A DNA stretch of 64,000 nucleotides from Terebella lapidaria (Eukaryota; Annelida; Polychaeta; Terebellida; Terebellidae). A model generated the notes under the pieces. The model saw only the letters and a list, made by a program, of their open reading frames with translations. It had not been told where the DNA came from and ran no database searches. Both the position numbers and the translations under genes were made by a program. Below, piece after piece: positions 1 to 11,955 of the stretch. The stretch lies in contig OX424570.1 in the NCBI GenBank assembly GCA_949152475.1, forward strand, positions 1,476,181 to 1,540,180, given 5' to 3'. Position 1 is the stretch's first letter. Each line of letters opens with the position of its first letter.

Positions 1-29
1 TTTTCCTTTTTTTTCTTTCTTTTTTTTCC

Positions 30-2425
30 GCCGTTTTGGTTTCCGACCGATAACTTTAGTTTGCCTCGATGTATCTTCGCCAAATTTTCAGCATTGGTCA
101 GACATATTATGTGGAAGAAACCTATTGTTTTTCAGCCGGATCCGAGGTCCGTGAGGATGAAATCAATGTTTTTTTTTTGGACTTTGTTTCCGCTCGATAA
201 CTCAAAAAGTATGTAGGCAATGGCTGCAGAACTTTGCACGGAGGTTCATATATCAATAGGGGAGAACCCTATTGATTTGAGATCAATCCGTCAAACGACC
301 TTTGATCTAGAGGTCGGAAGAGTTTTCGCCCAGTCATCCTTGAGGTTTTCTGCATATCTTGGAAACGGTGCATCGTAGAGCGAAACGGACGTTATTTTCG
401 GACTCGTCGCCCTAGACAAACACGTCTAAAGGGTATTAAGGGTGATCTTCGACCTTGACCTTGAATTTTTCTGCCGAGTCGTCATTTTTCGTTTTCGCCG
501 ATATCTCGGAAACGATGTGTCGTAGAGCGAAACGGACATTATTTTCGGACACGTGGCACTAGACAAACATGTCTAAGGGGTATTATGGATGAACTTTGAC
601 CTTGACCTAAAATTTTTTTCGCTGAGTCGGCATTTTTCGTTTTCATTGATATCTCCGAAACGGTGCGTCGTAGAGCGAAACGGACGTTATTTTCAGACTC
701 GTCGCACTAAACAAACATGTCTTAGGGGTTTAAGACTCGTCGCCCTAGACAAACATGTCTTAGGGGTATTAAGGATGACCATTGACCTTGAATTTTTCTG
801 CCGAGTCGGCATTTTTCGTTTTCATCGATATATCGGAAACGGTGCGTCGTAGAGCGAAACAGACGTTATTTTCGGACGTGTAGCACTAGACAAACATGTC
901 TAAGGGGTATTATGGATGAACTTTGACCTTGACTTTGAATTTTTCTGCCAAGTCGGCATTTTTCGTTTTCGTTGATATCTCAGAAACGGTGCGTCGTAGA
1001 GCGAAACAGACGTTATTTTCAGACTCGTGGCCCTAGACAAACATGTCTATAGGGTATTATGAATGAACTTAGACTTTGACCTAAAATTTTTTCGCCGAGT
1101 CAGCATTTTTCGTTTTCATTGATTTCTCGGAAACGGTGTGTCGTAGAGCGAAACGGACGTTATTTTCAGACTCGTCGCCCTAGACAAACATGTCTAAAGG
1201 GTGTTAAGGATGACCATCGACCTTGACCTTGGAATTTTTCTGCCGAGTCGGCATTTTTCGTTTTCGTCGATATCTCGGAAACGGTGTGTCGTAGAGCAAA
1301 ACGGACGTTATTTTCGGACTCTTGGCACTAGACAAACATGTCTAAGGGGTATTATGGATGAACTTTGACCTTGACCTTGAATTTTTCTGCCGAGTCAGCA
1401 TTTTTCGTTTTCGTCGATATCTCGGAAACGGTGCGTCGTAGAGCGAAAAGGATGTTATTTTCGGACTCGTTGCCTTAGACAAACATGTCTAATGGGTATT
1501 GAGGACGACCTTTGACCGTGACCTTGGATTTTTCTGCCGAGTCGGAATTTTTCGTTTTCGACGAAGATAAACATGTCTAAGGGGTATTATGGATGAACTT
1601 TGACCTTGACCTAAAATTTTTTCACTGAGTCGACATTTTTCGTTTTCGGCGATATCTTCGAAACGGTGCGTCGTAGAGCGAAACGTACGTTATTTTCTGA
1701 CTCGTCACCTTAGACAAACATGTCTAAAGGGTATTAAGGATGACCTTCGACCTTGACCTTGAAATTTTCTGCCGAGTCGGCATTTTTCGTTGTCGTCTAT
1801 ATCTCGGAAACGATGCATCTTAGAGCGAAACGGACGTTATTTTCGGACTCGTGGCAATAGACAAACATGTCTAAGGGGTGTCATGGATGAACTTTGACCT
1901 TCACCTAAAATTTTTTCGCCGAGTCGGCATTTTTGGTTTTCGTCGATATCTCGGAAACGGTGCGTCGTAGAGCGAAACGGACGTTATTTTCGGACTCGTT
2001 GCCTTAGACAAACATGTCTAATGGGTATTGAGGACGACCTTTGACCGTGACCTTGGATTTTTCTGCCGAGTCGGCATTTTTCGTTTTCGTCGATATCTCG
2101 GAAACGGTGTATAGTAGAGTGAAACGGACGTCATTTTCGGACTCGTTGCCCTAGACAAACATGTCTAAAGGGTATTGAGGATGACCTTTGACCTTATCTT
2201 GAATTTTTCTGCCGAGTCGGTAATTTATGTTTTCGTCGATATCTCGGAAATGGTGCGTCGTACAGCGAAACGGACATTATTTTTGGACTCGTGGCACTAG
2301 ACAAACCTGTCTAAGGAGTATTATGGATGAACTTTGACCTTGACCTGAATTTGTTTCGCCAAGTCGGCGTTTTTCGTTTTCGTCGATATCGTGGAAATAG
2401 TGTGTCGTAGAGCATTGTAGAGCCC
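30..2425. repeat. ~147-bp satellite array, about 15 monomers
   Basis: A conserved landmark (CGTAGAGCGAAAC) recurs at about 373, 520, 668, 847, 994, 1142, 1290, 1437, 1672, 1821, 1966, 2113, 2259 and 2406. Spacing is 145-149 bp, apart from a ~32-bp internal duplication near 730 and a deletion near 1560. Each unit carries the palindromic core AGACAAACATGTCT, a TGACCTTGACCTT block and a GATATCTCGGAAAC block. Two monomer types alternate: one with TAAGGGGTATTATGGATGA and one with TAAAGGGTATTAAGGATGA. The first ~350 bp, which open with a pyrimidine tract, look like diverged units: CGATAACT occurs near 48 and 194, about 146 bp apart. The array probably continues to the left of the window. It ends at about 2425 against a gypsy relic. 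Small ORFs inside it have no coding signal. Confidence 0.93.
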
Positions 2426-2446
2426 ATGGTAAACATGTTATAAATA

Positions 2447-3081
2447 TTACAAATTAGTCTTAACACCGAAATGCCTCCAAGGCATCTTTAGGCCTTGACG
2501 TCTAGTTTTTACTTGCGTCATTCCGACACTTTCCATTCTTCTACCCGAATCAGCAACAACAAGCTGCCTGTCGGCAGGCGACAATGGAATACTTTCAAAT
2601 TCAGATATTTCACGGTACAGTATATCACTCAAATCAGTAACTTCAGCACCTGTATCAACTACAGCTTCAGTTTCATAGCCATGTATTTCTATGGGCGTTT
2701 TCATAGTTACTGCCCTAACTTGGCCTATTCGAATCGAATTATTATCACCCCGTGCATACTGTAACTTTATTTCATTATTTTGATCGAACAGTTTTCCCTG
2801 TTTGTTTGACAACTACCTGTATTGACTTGTACGTTTCCTTGTACATCAGTGGGAGATACCCGTCCTATGCCTGACAGATCACACCCTCTTTCTAAACCAT
2901 TGGAATCCCCGTCAGTAGGAACCTTTCCTATCGCTGACCTTTCCTTGGTACTAGTTGGATATTTGTGGAAATCCGAACCACTGTGGACAATGCTGTTTTT
3001 TGATTGACACGTTTCGATTAACTTCAGGTGTAACCTCTCTCTTATAAAGAGGTTCCTGAACAGCACACCAAGTTTGGCCAT
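2447..3081 (-). pseudogene. Ty3/gypsy-like retropepsin fragment with upstream gag/pol remnant
   Basis: A 121-residue reading frame (2812 to 2447) contains the hydrophobic-D-T-G-A core of an aspartic protease (AVVDTGAEVTDLSD, about residues 50-63). It is preceded by a strand typical of retropepsins of LTR retrotransposons (IEIHGYETEAVVDTG). An overlapping frame (3081 to 2767) is low-complexity, polar and not recognisable on its own. It may be the gag-protease linker. The protease is the usual homodimer half-size of about 100 residues, but RT, RNase H, integrase and LTRs are all missing. The frame runs into the satellite on the left. This is a dead fragment. Assignment to Ty3/gypsy rather than another retropepsin group is inference from the motif style. 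Confidence 0.65.
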
Positions 3082-4083
3082 TATGTTGACTCATTCGTCT
3101 CCGATTTTTAGAGATATGCGTGATATGTTTGTAGACAACGAGGTAATTTCACCTTTGTCTTGTCATAACGGGCTCATAAATGTCCCAGTAAATCAATCAG
3201 TTATCTATGGAGCTATTCCGCTCTTACAAATATATAAAGACGATGCTGTCTCTTTACTGTACTTCAGTTGGTTTTAACACGATTTTCGTTTAGCCCTTCC
3301 ATCAGTCATCCCACTTCTGACACCAGTTTTCCGTGGATTTTACTTTTATTCGATCACTGGATGACTGAATGGAAAAACTCAACTCTGTATACGACTTCAA
3401 CAACAATAGGATTTATTCGAATAAACATATACACCATTCACTCCATATATAATCACAGTCTCTATGCAAAATTATTTCGTGTATGTCAATATTTCGATAT
3501 ATATACCAATTTATTAGATTTATATTATTTTAATTGTCAGGACTGAACTTTACCTCATTAAATTAATGCGTTCAGGCCTACTGTACGATGCTCCCTTCCG
3601 TAAGTATGATTAAAACACTTTTAACAGAAAATACTTCTAGCTGGAAACACATCTTTTTTGAAAACGGCGCCAGAACGGTCAGTTCGAAAATCCTCAAAGG
3701 CCTTCAGCCTTGATAATCTCGCACATCGAAATTACTAATTATGTTTACGTTATGACAGTTTGACAATTCTTTGATATTTTACTCAATAATATTTTCTCTA
3801 TTATATGCGCTACTGAAATAAAGCTTACAATTTACTTTTATATAAAATACTACAAATATATATTTATTTCAACACATTTTGAAGCTAAATGGACCGAACA
3901 ATACCGCAGTTGCTACGTTAAACAAACTGGCTGCTAGAAAATACAACCACGTGACCATGTACTTGGTCACATGACATCATGTATGGCGGCAGCAAAATCT
4001 GGATTCAAAACATGTACAAAGATACGACAATTCTGCGAAAATACAGAGAAATATATACGAGCTTGTTCTTCGATATGCATATC
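3082..4083. other. AT-rich stretch, no recognised feature
   Basis: The ORFs here are short, AT-driven and lack family motifs. The sequence upstream of the protease relic on the minus strand may hold more decayed gag, but I could not support a zinc knuckle. Confidence 0.5.
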
Positions 4084-4836
4084 GAATAGACTTGGAATCA
4101 ATACCCAGTATTAAGTATTCCGAGGAAACAAAACAGGGTCCCTTATCCAATCTCATAGTCCGAGGACAGAAAGTCATATCAGGCATACGAAGTGAGAGAA
4201 AACAAAAATAACAGGGAAACTCATGAACCCCCCAAAATGGCCATTAGGAGGTGAAATCAGGTGATCCGGAAAGAGTGAGCATTTCCTGCCCCACTAGTGG
4301 CGCCCGTCATGAATTCCCCAAAATTAACATGAAAATAGATCTAGTTGCATGGCAGACATGGATTTGGTGTATTTATCAACCAGATCATGATGACGTCCAT
4401 AGAATTTCTTAAACGCAGCTATAAAGTCTTGGAATAACATATCCTTGTCGCAGCATTTTAGAGACTAACTGGGCACTCCGATAGACAAAGTCCTCATATT
4501 TGCAACTAGCTCTGGAATAGCGTATAAGTTGAGAAACAAACACACCATATGCCGGTGACATAGGAATGTTGCTGCTTAGAAAAGGGATATTGACTATGGA
4601 AAAATTGAAATCATCACGTTTGTCATATAATCTAGTTGACAGGTTAGAATCATTATCAATCTCCAGCCTCAGGTCTAGATAGTTGGAAAAATTAGCAGAG
4701 TCTGTAGTATCCTTAATTTCAAGATCCTTAGGATATATGACATCCAAATAATCACCAAACTTGGGATTATTTAGCGACAGTACATCATCTATGTATCGGA
4801 AAGTGAAATTAAAATTACAATTAGACAAGTATGTAT
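4084..4836 (-). pseudogene. Penelope-like/RT palm-thumb fragment, copy 1
   Basis: A 139-residue frame (4828 to 4409) starts just before the RT catalytic motif RYIDDVLSLNN. It continues with YLDLRLEIDNDSNLSTRLYDKRDDFNF, the kind of block that follows the palm in Penelope-like and related RTs, where a FLD-type motif is followed by a YRK or YDK motif. A second copy at 57841-58576 is about 95% alike by eye and continues about 30 residues further, through KKFYGRHHDLVDKY. In copy 1 a one-base difference near 4420 shifts the frame and ends the protein early. Both copies start and stop at the same two points, so this is a defined sub-fragment rather than random decay. The fingers domain and any endonuclease are missing. 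The RT call is firm; the Penelope assignment is moderate. Confidence 0.7.
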
Positions 4837-6886
4837 CAACCCATTACCGCTGTACACCAAATTTGGATGATCACAAACTATACTACAGTTTATTTCAATA
4901 CAGGTATGCAAGTTTTGTTCATAGAATAAGTGTACAAAAAACAACGTGAAACAACAGCGTAGCACTAGAAATTATCGCGAACATGCGTAATATGCGGACT
5001 ACGAAAATATAAATGTTTTTGTCAAGATTTTATCTTCATTCAAACATATGAACCGAACCATATTACATAAAATTACATTGGCGAATCATGACATTCACAA
5101 CAATATGTTGGCTGAGTGGAGTGAAAATACCTAAAAAAAAATCGTTGCTTTTCTCTGGACATTCATTATAAACTTTGGTCAATGAAGTACCGGGTATTTC
5201 TTGGAGACATATCTGTACATGGTTTCTGTTTAGATGTTTGATTATAATATATCATAGTCTCAGCACAACACTCTTGTAACTGAGAGTAGGCCGCCCCAGG
5301 GCAACACCCTGTTAATTAATGAAAATAGCAAGTTGCCTGTGGTGGGCCTAGTCTCAATTGCAGCAGTGTTGCGCTGGGGCTTCAACGACTTTGATTATCA
5401 CCAGCACAGAATGAATTGCTAAGGCAGTACTAATCGTTCGTGAGTAATACATGTTAAATTTTCTTTCATTTACATGATAACAGCATAGGCCTATCCATAA
5501 AGTCAATATCGGAACTAGGTGACAGCATGTACGAACGTGTTTATCAGCATAATCAGTTTTGCGGTGGCTTTCTGAAATTTTTCTATTTCGAGCGTGAGAG
5601 TTTATCAAAATGCGGAAACACACACTGAAGCGTGTACACGTGTTTGGAAGGGACCCAAGTCTCTCAGTGACCGGAAGATCTTTGTTTATCCTTTATATTA
5701 GTGAGAAAAGTCAACAGCCTTCTTATGTGCATCGACCTTGGTCACCCCTCACATGACTGACTGGCTAAAATGTTGAACAGAATCAAACACAGTACCGGCC
5801 CGAACCGAGCATATTGGCATTGGTAATCCGTACGGTACACTGAGGTGAACTACCCTGCTTACAAGCCGATCATCTACACCACTACATACAGAATGTCGTA
5901 CACTCTGAATATAGCCAACTAACGCAAACATTCGCGTTGAAATATTCGCGAATATAGTTGTTATTTTGTGATAACACAATCTTACGGAGTGACGAACACC
6001 TATGGCGAACACTGCGTACATTTGATTGTTTTTACATGTAAACTAACTTCACCTCACAAAAGATATTGTTTGATATTAAACAGATGCAGGCTAATAATCG
6101 TATTCCGTATACCTGATGTAGTACCTGATGTGCTTGGAAAGTTGGATGGAGTATGTTGCACGAATTCTGATGCCTAAAATGATTTTTGTAATTGCCGTTT
6201 GACTCCAATGTGAAGTATGCTCCAAGGTGTAGTTATAATACTACACCATTCAGCAACGCAAAAATATCAACAAAAAGCGGTGTAAACGAGTTTTGTAAAA
6301 AATTCAAAATATAGTATTTTTTTAGGCGTTTCTTGCCCGAAAAAAAAGTATTTTTTGAAAAAAAAAATAATAGACTTGAACGTGTATTTTAATGTAAATA
6401 TACTCTCAGTCTTCTGGCCTTAGATTATTATCTTCAAATCCCCCATTTTGATAATAACACAAACACGTATTGGATAGTAACACGACTTTATTTGGCAACG
6501 AAATGCCCAAATGCGTGATCATATTGGGTGACACCACCAAAAACTATGAAATATAAAATATATGTAATTGTACATGTTGTAAGCAATGCAAACACATTAT
6601 TCACAACAAAAAACAAAACTCAAGTCGTGCTGAATTGACGACTCAGCGGCGGATCTTACCCGTGACTGATCACAATCATAAACTTCCGACCCCGAAAAAA
6701 GTACCCTGTAGAGAAAATATTTTCTTTCTAATTCGTGAACTCAAACTAAAGAAATTATATTATTTCTCAGGTAGCCTTTCTATTTCTTGTTCTGGTGTTT
6801 GCCCATCCTCTAGTTCCGACCTCTTCCGTCTGATCGACTCACCCCCCGCACCTACTATGCCGCTTGTCTCCTGCATTTCGTGCGAC
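4837..6886. other. AT-rich stretch, no recognised gene
   Basis: No ORF above 101 codons and none with recognisable motifs. It includes homopolymer A/T runs near 6310-6370. Confidence 0.5.
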
Positions 6887-7375
6887 AATCTACGGTGGCT
6901 GATATGTGACATCTATTTTTTTTGCAGGACACCAATTTAAAAAATAGCGAAATATTGTATTCGTACGGTGGCTGATATGTGACATCTAAATTATTTTTGC
7001 AGGACACCAATTTAAAAAAATAGCAAAATATTCTATTCGTGAATAAAACTATTCTATTCGCAAATAAAACATTCTATTCTCAAATAAAACGTTCTATTTG
7101 CGAATAAAACATTCTATTCACGAATAAAACATTCTATTCGCGAATAAAACTATTCTATTTGGGAATAAAACATTCTATTCACGAATAAAACATTCTATTC
7201 GCGAATAGAATGTTTTATTCGCAAATAGAATGTTTTATTCGCGAATAGAAAGTTTTATTCGCGAATAAAATGTTTTATTCGCAAATAGAATAGTTTTATT
7301 CGCGAATAGAATGTTTTATTCGTGAATAGAATGTTTTATTCGCGAATAGAATGTTTTATTCGCAAATAGAACACT
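6887..7375. repeat. Hairpin-forming array of ~20-bp ATTCGCGAAT repeats with duplicated end module
   Basis: A ~75-bp module (ACGGTGGCTGATATGTGACA then GCAGGACACCAATTTAAAA) occurs twice in tandem, at 6890 and 6964. From about 7037 to 7203 follow repeats of about 20 bp, GAATAAAACATTCTATTCGC. From about 7203 to 7372 the same unit continues in the opposite orientation as GAATAGAATGTTTTATTCGC. The two halves can pair into one long imperfect hairpin, and each unit junction contains the palindrome TTCGCGAA. A second locus (28470-28690) has the same unit ending in the same CGGTGGCTGATATGTGA module in the opposite orientation, so this is a mobile foldback family and not a local expansion. Confidence 0.85.
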
Positions 7376-7485
7376 TCTGGAGAACAATGACAGGTTTTGA
7401 AGGTCATTATATGGTTTTATCCATCCTTACTTAAGCGAGGAAAATGATGATAACTGTCACTGTTGATGCTGCAGTATACAAGTAG

Positions 7486-7878
7486 GGAGTCATAAACCTA
7501 TTCCTGGCAGATCTGCAAACATTTTGCATCATGAACAGGCTCGACTACCACTCACATGTATTTTTTTAACAAGACAGAGCCCCGGTGCACACGGGAAAAG
7601 GCAACTTAAGATACCTCACCGAACACGTTACATCCATCATGATGTATCAGAATTCGGATTATCCATATCCCGCACTATCACCTGAACTGACACCATTGGA
7701 CGCATTCCTGTAGGGGTCATGTGAAAGAAAATTGCTTTCGCAATCCTATGTCCCACTGCATTCAGCAGCTGAAGCTGAACATTCAGAGCGTGAATGACGT
7801 TATAAGCATTGAAACACTTGCAAGAATGGTGGATTATAACATCCGGGAATGCAAAGAAGTATGTTTCGTACAGTGACC
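7486..7878 (+). pseudogene. Mariner/IS630-like DDE transposase, C-terminal half, decayed
   Basis: Reading in one frame from about 7486 gives a weak N-terminal part, then an in-frame stop at 7567-7569. QDRAPVHTGKGN follows (the second catalytic Asp motif, usually QDGAPxH). Next comes a Y-L-x-E-H segment and then a degenerate SPELTPLDAF, the third catalytic motif (usually SPDLTPLDFFLWG). A stop falls where the W of FLWG should be (about 7708). GSCERKL and IETLARMVDYNIRECKE, the usual C-terminal helix with R and C, finish the match, and a stop at 7876-7878 ends it. At least two nonsense mutations make it dead. The N-terminal half and the TIRs were not found. The motif assignment is strong; the exact family within Tc1/mariner is not resolved. 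Confidence 0.72.
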
Positions 7879-9769
7879 ACACAGAACATATCATACAAAG
7901 ACAGTGACGCTACACAAGTAACTTCTTTGCTATGTTGTGGATGTGTCTGTACATCGAAATGTTGAATACAACAATGTCTATAATCCGTAGTCTTCAGAAG
8001 CCTTTTTTCTGGATCACCCTGCTCATGTCAGTTGAGTTATTATTGCTTGCTCATTGACGGTGGCACCCGGGACCCAGGACTCAGTATGTTGGACCGGCCG
8101 ACAACATAAGCAGTTAGTATCACATACATGTCGCTGAGGTCACCTGTTAATCGTCCGGCCTCAGTGGCGATTCAACGCAGGGATATAAATCATGATAGCC
8201 CGATGCAGTGTCTGTGCATACCACCTCAAGAAACTGTAGGCTGTAGACTCAAGTGCAGGCACCGATCGAGACGACCACAACCTCCTCTGAGTCCCCACAG
8301 GAATTTGTTCCTGGCAGCCAGTGGCCCTCTCGGCCTGATTGGGGACAGAAGCAATTGTCTGCGCTCACCATCATTCTCGCTCTCTGACAGAATGAATGTG
8401 TTCGATCCAAGCTGGCTGAGAGTATTTATAGTTCTAGCTCACGGGCAAGACCGGAATTCCAGGTGTACGGCAAGGTGCGCAGTTTTACGTGTTTTTCGAG
8501 AAACTCCATAGCACTTTCCCACAGGAACGCGGCTAGCAGGGCCTACTTCACCACTCCCTCACCGGCGAATATCCTACTGTTCTCGCTTGTCACATAGGAA
8601 CATACAGAGTTCCGCTTCTCCTTATATTTAACCCGTTAGTATCCTGCTGTGTATCACCTGAAAAGTCACGCGGTTGGGTACTAATTGGCTACCCTTATAT
8701 CGAACTGTACCACTGCCAGAGGTGCTTCTCGTTAGCACCCATACAGCGTCAGTTATATGATCTGAAATTCCCGAACACGCACTGGTCTACAGCTGACAGA
8801 CCGGTTGCACCATTGCCTGGTCAGGGAAGAGGCAATGGTGGGGACCAACCTATTATCAGTACACTTCCTCCCCCCTCAAGTAGCCTCAATAATGAAACAA
8901 TATCCCTTAAGCCAGAATACACATTGGCTCGACGACCGCATTCGCACAGCGCATCATGGACGACTATTAGGATCTTGGTACTGTGGCGTCAGCAGATTCG
9001 ATATTCAGAGCTCACATATTGGCCACCATGGACCAGATCCCACATACGTATTCACCATGGCTGACGCCATGAGGAAATCTATGCTGGTTCAGCAGCCCGA
9101 CCCTGTGGATCAGATTACCGTGGTGTCAGAGATGCTAAACGTATTGCCTAATGGCCTGCGGGGATTTGTCAAAAACCCTAGTGTGGCCGAAGGTCAAAAT
9201 GTATTTTCCGGAACACTTTTGGGGACAATGGGGATCCACAATATTGACGAATCCCAGTCTGGCCCCACCAATGGCGGCACCATTGCGGTGCAGGTGGCGT
9301 GCAAAATCAACACGTTCAGCCAAGTCCAGGGCTCCAACCATCACTCCCTCGGTAGCGGTGCTACAATTAAGCAACACCTTTCGTTTCGATGAGAGGTCTG
9401 GCGGGACCTATGGAATGAATGGGTTCGCCACCCATAGATTCGTCCACGGGCCCAACTACCAGGTCAGCACTGGCGGCTTCGCTCTTCTCAGGTCTTGCAG
9501 AACTCATTGGCGCTGGCTGGTAAGGCAGCCGGAACTAATTAGAGGTATTACTATTTAGTCACTGGTGTGTAGCATTACAAAATGAATTGAAAGGCGAAGG
9601 TATTTCAAAGACTCGGCACATCATCCACTTCAGAGTTGACTTACCCAGGTCATCAACCTTTTACAACGCCTTCAAAATTTTAGCTTGTTTATTAGGACGT
9701 TCCAAAATTTTGGGAGCCATAGTGTAACCCAGTTTCCGCCCACCCAGGTTAGATCCCAATTCTTCCAAA
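7879..9769. other. Unassigned region with unsupported ORFs
   Basis: GC content is higher at 8100-9560 than around it. Overlapping ORFs exist on both strands: 195 codons at 8805-9392 plus, 135 at 9151-9558 plus, 127 at 8128-8511 plus and 80 at 9135-9377 minus. None shows a domain I recognise and none is clearly preferred by composition. It may be an old element, because decayed RT follows immediately on the minus strand, but this is inference. Confidence 0.4.
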
Positions 9770-9952
9770 GCAGAAACTTTAGGGCTGGCCGATTGCATCT
9801 TGATTTTCATTCATCCAATTCTTTAGACGTTCCTGGACCACGGCTAGAACAGTGGTACAACTAGTTTGTGTAAGCTCAGTGCAAAGCTCAGTCTATTCAG
9901 CATAGAAATGGTAATTCATCGTTGTATGTGCTGAAATCATGTAACGTCAGAG

Positions 9953-10270
9953 GTGGTATGTACAGGGAGATCACAAGTGGACCAAGAACTGATCACTGGG
10001 GCACGCCAAATTTTATTTCTGCAGACTCTGATGTGGTATGTACAGGGAGATCACAAGTGGACCAAGAACTGATCACTGGGGCACGCCAAATTTTATTTCT
10101 GCAGACTCTGATGTGGTATGTACAGGGAGATCACAAGTGGACCAAGAACTGATCACTGGGGCACGCCAAATTTTATTCCTGCAGACTCTGATGTGGTATG
10201 TACAGGGAGATCACAAGTGGACCAAGAACTGATCACTGGGGCACCTCGAATTTCATTTCTGCAGACTCTA
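9953..10270 (-). repeat. 80-bp tandem repeat (4 copies) made from RT motif sequence
   Basis: GTGGTATGTACAGGGAGATC recurs at 9953, 10033, 10113 and 10193, exactly 80 bp apart and nearly identical. Read on the minus strand, each unit encodes the RT block around GVPQ and SVLGPL, with the Gly codon between them changed to TGA in every unit. The substitution therefore preceded the amplification. Confidence 0.92.
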
Positions 10271-10778
10271 AAAAGAAGTCATCAACTTCAACTGATCTGA
10301 CCCTACCAGACAAATAACCACTCGCATGCAATCTCGCCAAGCCAAACGAGGATAATAGACACTCCAAGAGAACTGTATGGTCGGTCGTGTCAAATACAAC
10401 CGAAATACCAAGTAGTACCACATATATTTTGGTAAAACTGTACAATGTTACACAAATGGACAATAAGTTCCACGGAAAACAAAGCCCAAACGTTATATAA
10501 CAAGAACTGATCACTGGGGCACCTCGAATTTCATTTCTGCAGACTCTAAAAAGAAGTCATCAACTTCAACTGATCTGACCCTACCAGACAAATAACCACT
10601 CGCATGCAATCTCGCCAAGCCAAACGAGGATAATAGACACTCCAAGAGAACTGTATGGTCGGTCGTGTCAAATACAACCGAAATACCAAGTAGTACCACA
10701 TATATTTTGGTAAAACTGTACAATGTTACACAAATGGACAATAAGTTCCACGGAAAACAAAGCCCAAACGTTATATAA
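10223..10778 (-). repeat. 278-bp tandem duplication of RT palm region
   Basis: 10223-10500 and 10501-10778 are practically identical. The first copy begins inside the last 80-bp unit (CAAGAACTGATCACTGGGGC). Both end in ACGTTATATAAC. Each contains the AFD-to-SGR part of the RT on the minus strand. The near-identity points to a recent duplication. Confidence 0.93.
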
Positions 10779-11374
10779 CTACATGTAGATAATAGAAATC
10801 CCGTATGTACATGATGTAGATGTTCAGGAATAGCATATGACAGAAATCTAAGCGTTTATAATAAGTAAAGCCTATTACCGTTACCATGTAAATTGCAACA
10901 AATTTATTATAATTAATGATTTTTATAGACTCGCATTCGTGATGATATTTCCTATATTCCAATATTTCTGACTTTGCATGGTTGATTGAATATCTCTTTA
11001 TTGCATGCTTGATAAGAGATATTGATAGTATTGCAAGCAATTTGTCGAAATAAAATGAGTGTCATATTTACCTTACATTATGATATATTTCCGTGGAATT
11101 GTCTCTTACACACAACATATGTAGAGCATAAAATAATGGGTAACAGATTAGACTGGATATGTCAGGTTTCCATGCATTTAGTGATTGTTGAGATGTTTCT
11201 GTATATACCCTATTTATTCTGTCAACATAAACAGTTGATGCTTAGAATTCTTTTGACGCTTGGAGGATTTTTTTAATTAAGGAAGGAAGGAAGGAAATCA
11301 CAAGTAATCGAAAACCAGTCAGTATGTGACCTGAAACTTATACTCCTTTTGTGAGGTCCACATAAGTTGGGCGT
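10779..11374. other. AT-rich spacer with an AAGG microsatellite
   Basis: No gene recognised. A short (AAGG)n run lies at about 11280-11295. Confidence 0.5.
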
Positions 11375-11645
11375 GTCTGGACACATTCCCAAAGATTTTT
11401 TATTATCATCATCTCTATGGTTACCGGTTCACTGCCATTGTTGTTTATTTAAATAATTGCAGACATGGTGCTAGTGTCAACAGAAGGTAAAACATGTATC
11501 CATCCTCACTTAGTTGGAAAATTTGGCAGCAGCTACTCTTTTTAAGCATAATATAGTATATGGTATCTGTAAACATAATGGCATTAAACCGGTAACCATG
11601 GAGATTATGAAAATCTTTTGGAATGTGTCCAGACTCCGGTAATGC
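11375..11645. repeat. Imperfect inverted repeat (MITE-like)
   Basis: The arm at about 11375-11446 (GTCTGGACACATTCC, then TATGGTTACCGGTT and GCCATT) is repeated in reverse complement at about 11572-11645. About 125 bp lie between the arms. It resembles a small non-autonomous element. I did not find a clear target duplication. Confidence 0.6.
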
Positions 11646-11955
11646 AACTAAACAATACAAACAACAAATCGAACATTATAACCTCAGCTCCAATCTGTTT
11701 TGCGAAAAATTAATTGCCACTGGAATGTTCAGTCTATCGGAAAATAACCACTACGGTTAAATATTACGTTATCGGCGTTACCATGGTAACATGAAACTTA
11801 TATCGAGGGATCTATTTTCGAAACCCGACTTTCCTGTCTTCCGTATGATACCAAGTTTGGCATGCCTTATTGAGTTGCTGAAAAATTATGTTTTTCTTCC
11901 TCCAGGCTACTGGTATTTAAACTTTTGAAATATAGCAAAACTGCACTTGGAACAG

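Larger units (their letters stand above)
9770..10778 (-). pseudogene. Decayed non-LTR retrotransposon RT core, internally amplified
   Basis: On the minus strand the frame ending near 10741 reads VVFDTTDHTVLLECLLSSFG then YLSGRVRSVEVDDFF. This is the AFDTIDH palm motif (AFD degraded to VFD) followed by the SYLSGR block of CR1/L2-type RTs. The next conserved motif, GVPQGSVLGPL, appears as GVPQ-stop-SVLGPL in the 80-bp tandem units (9953-10270). Beyond them, towards 9770, a degraded palm (HFYAE-stop-TELCTEL, expected YADDTQLY) and KNWMNENQ follow. Two tandem duplications, of 80 bp and 278 bp, have been built out of this RT sequence. It is inactive: catalytic Asp residues are lost and stops are frequent. 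Confidence 0.75.

Noticed and set aside
8805..9392. 195-codon plus-strand ORF
   Set aside because: No motif, overlapping ORFs on both strands and adjacent decayed RT. Not supportable as a gene.
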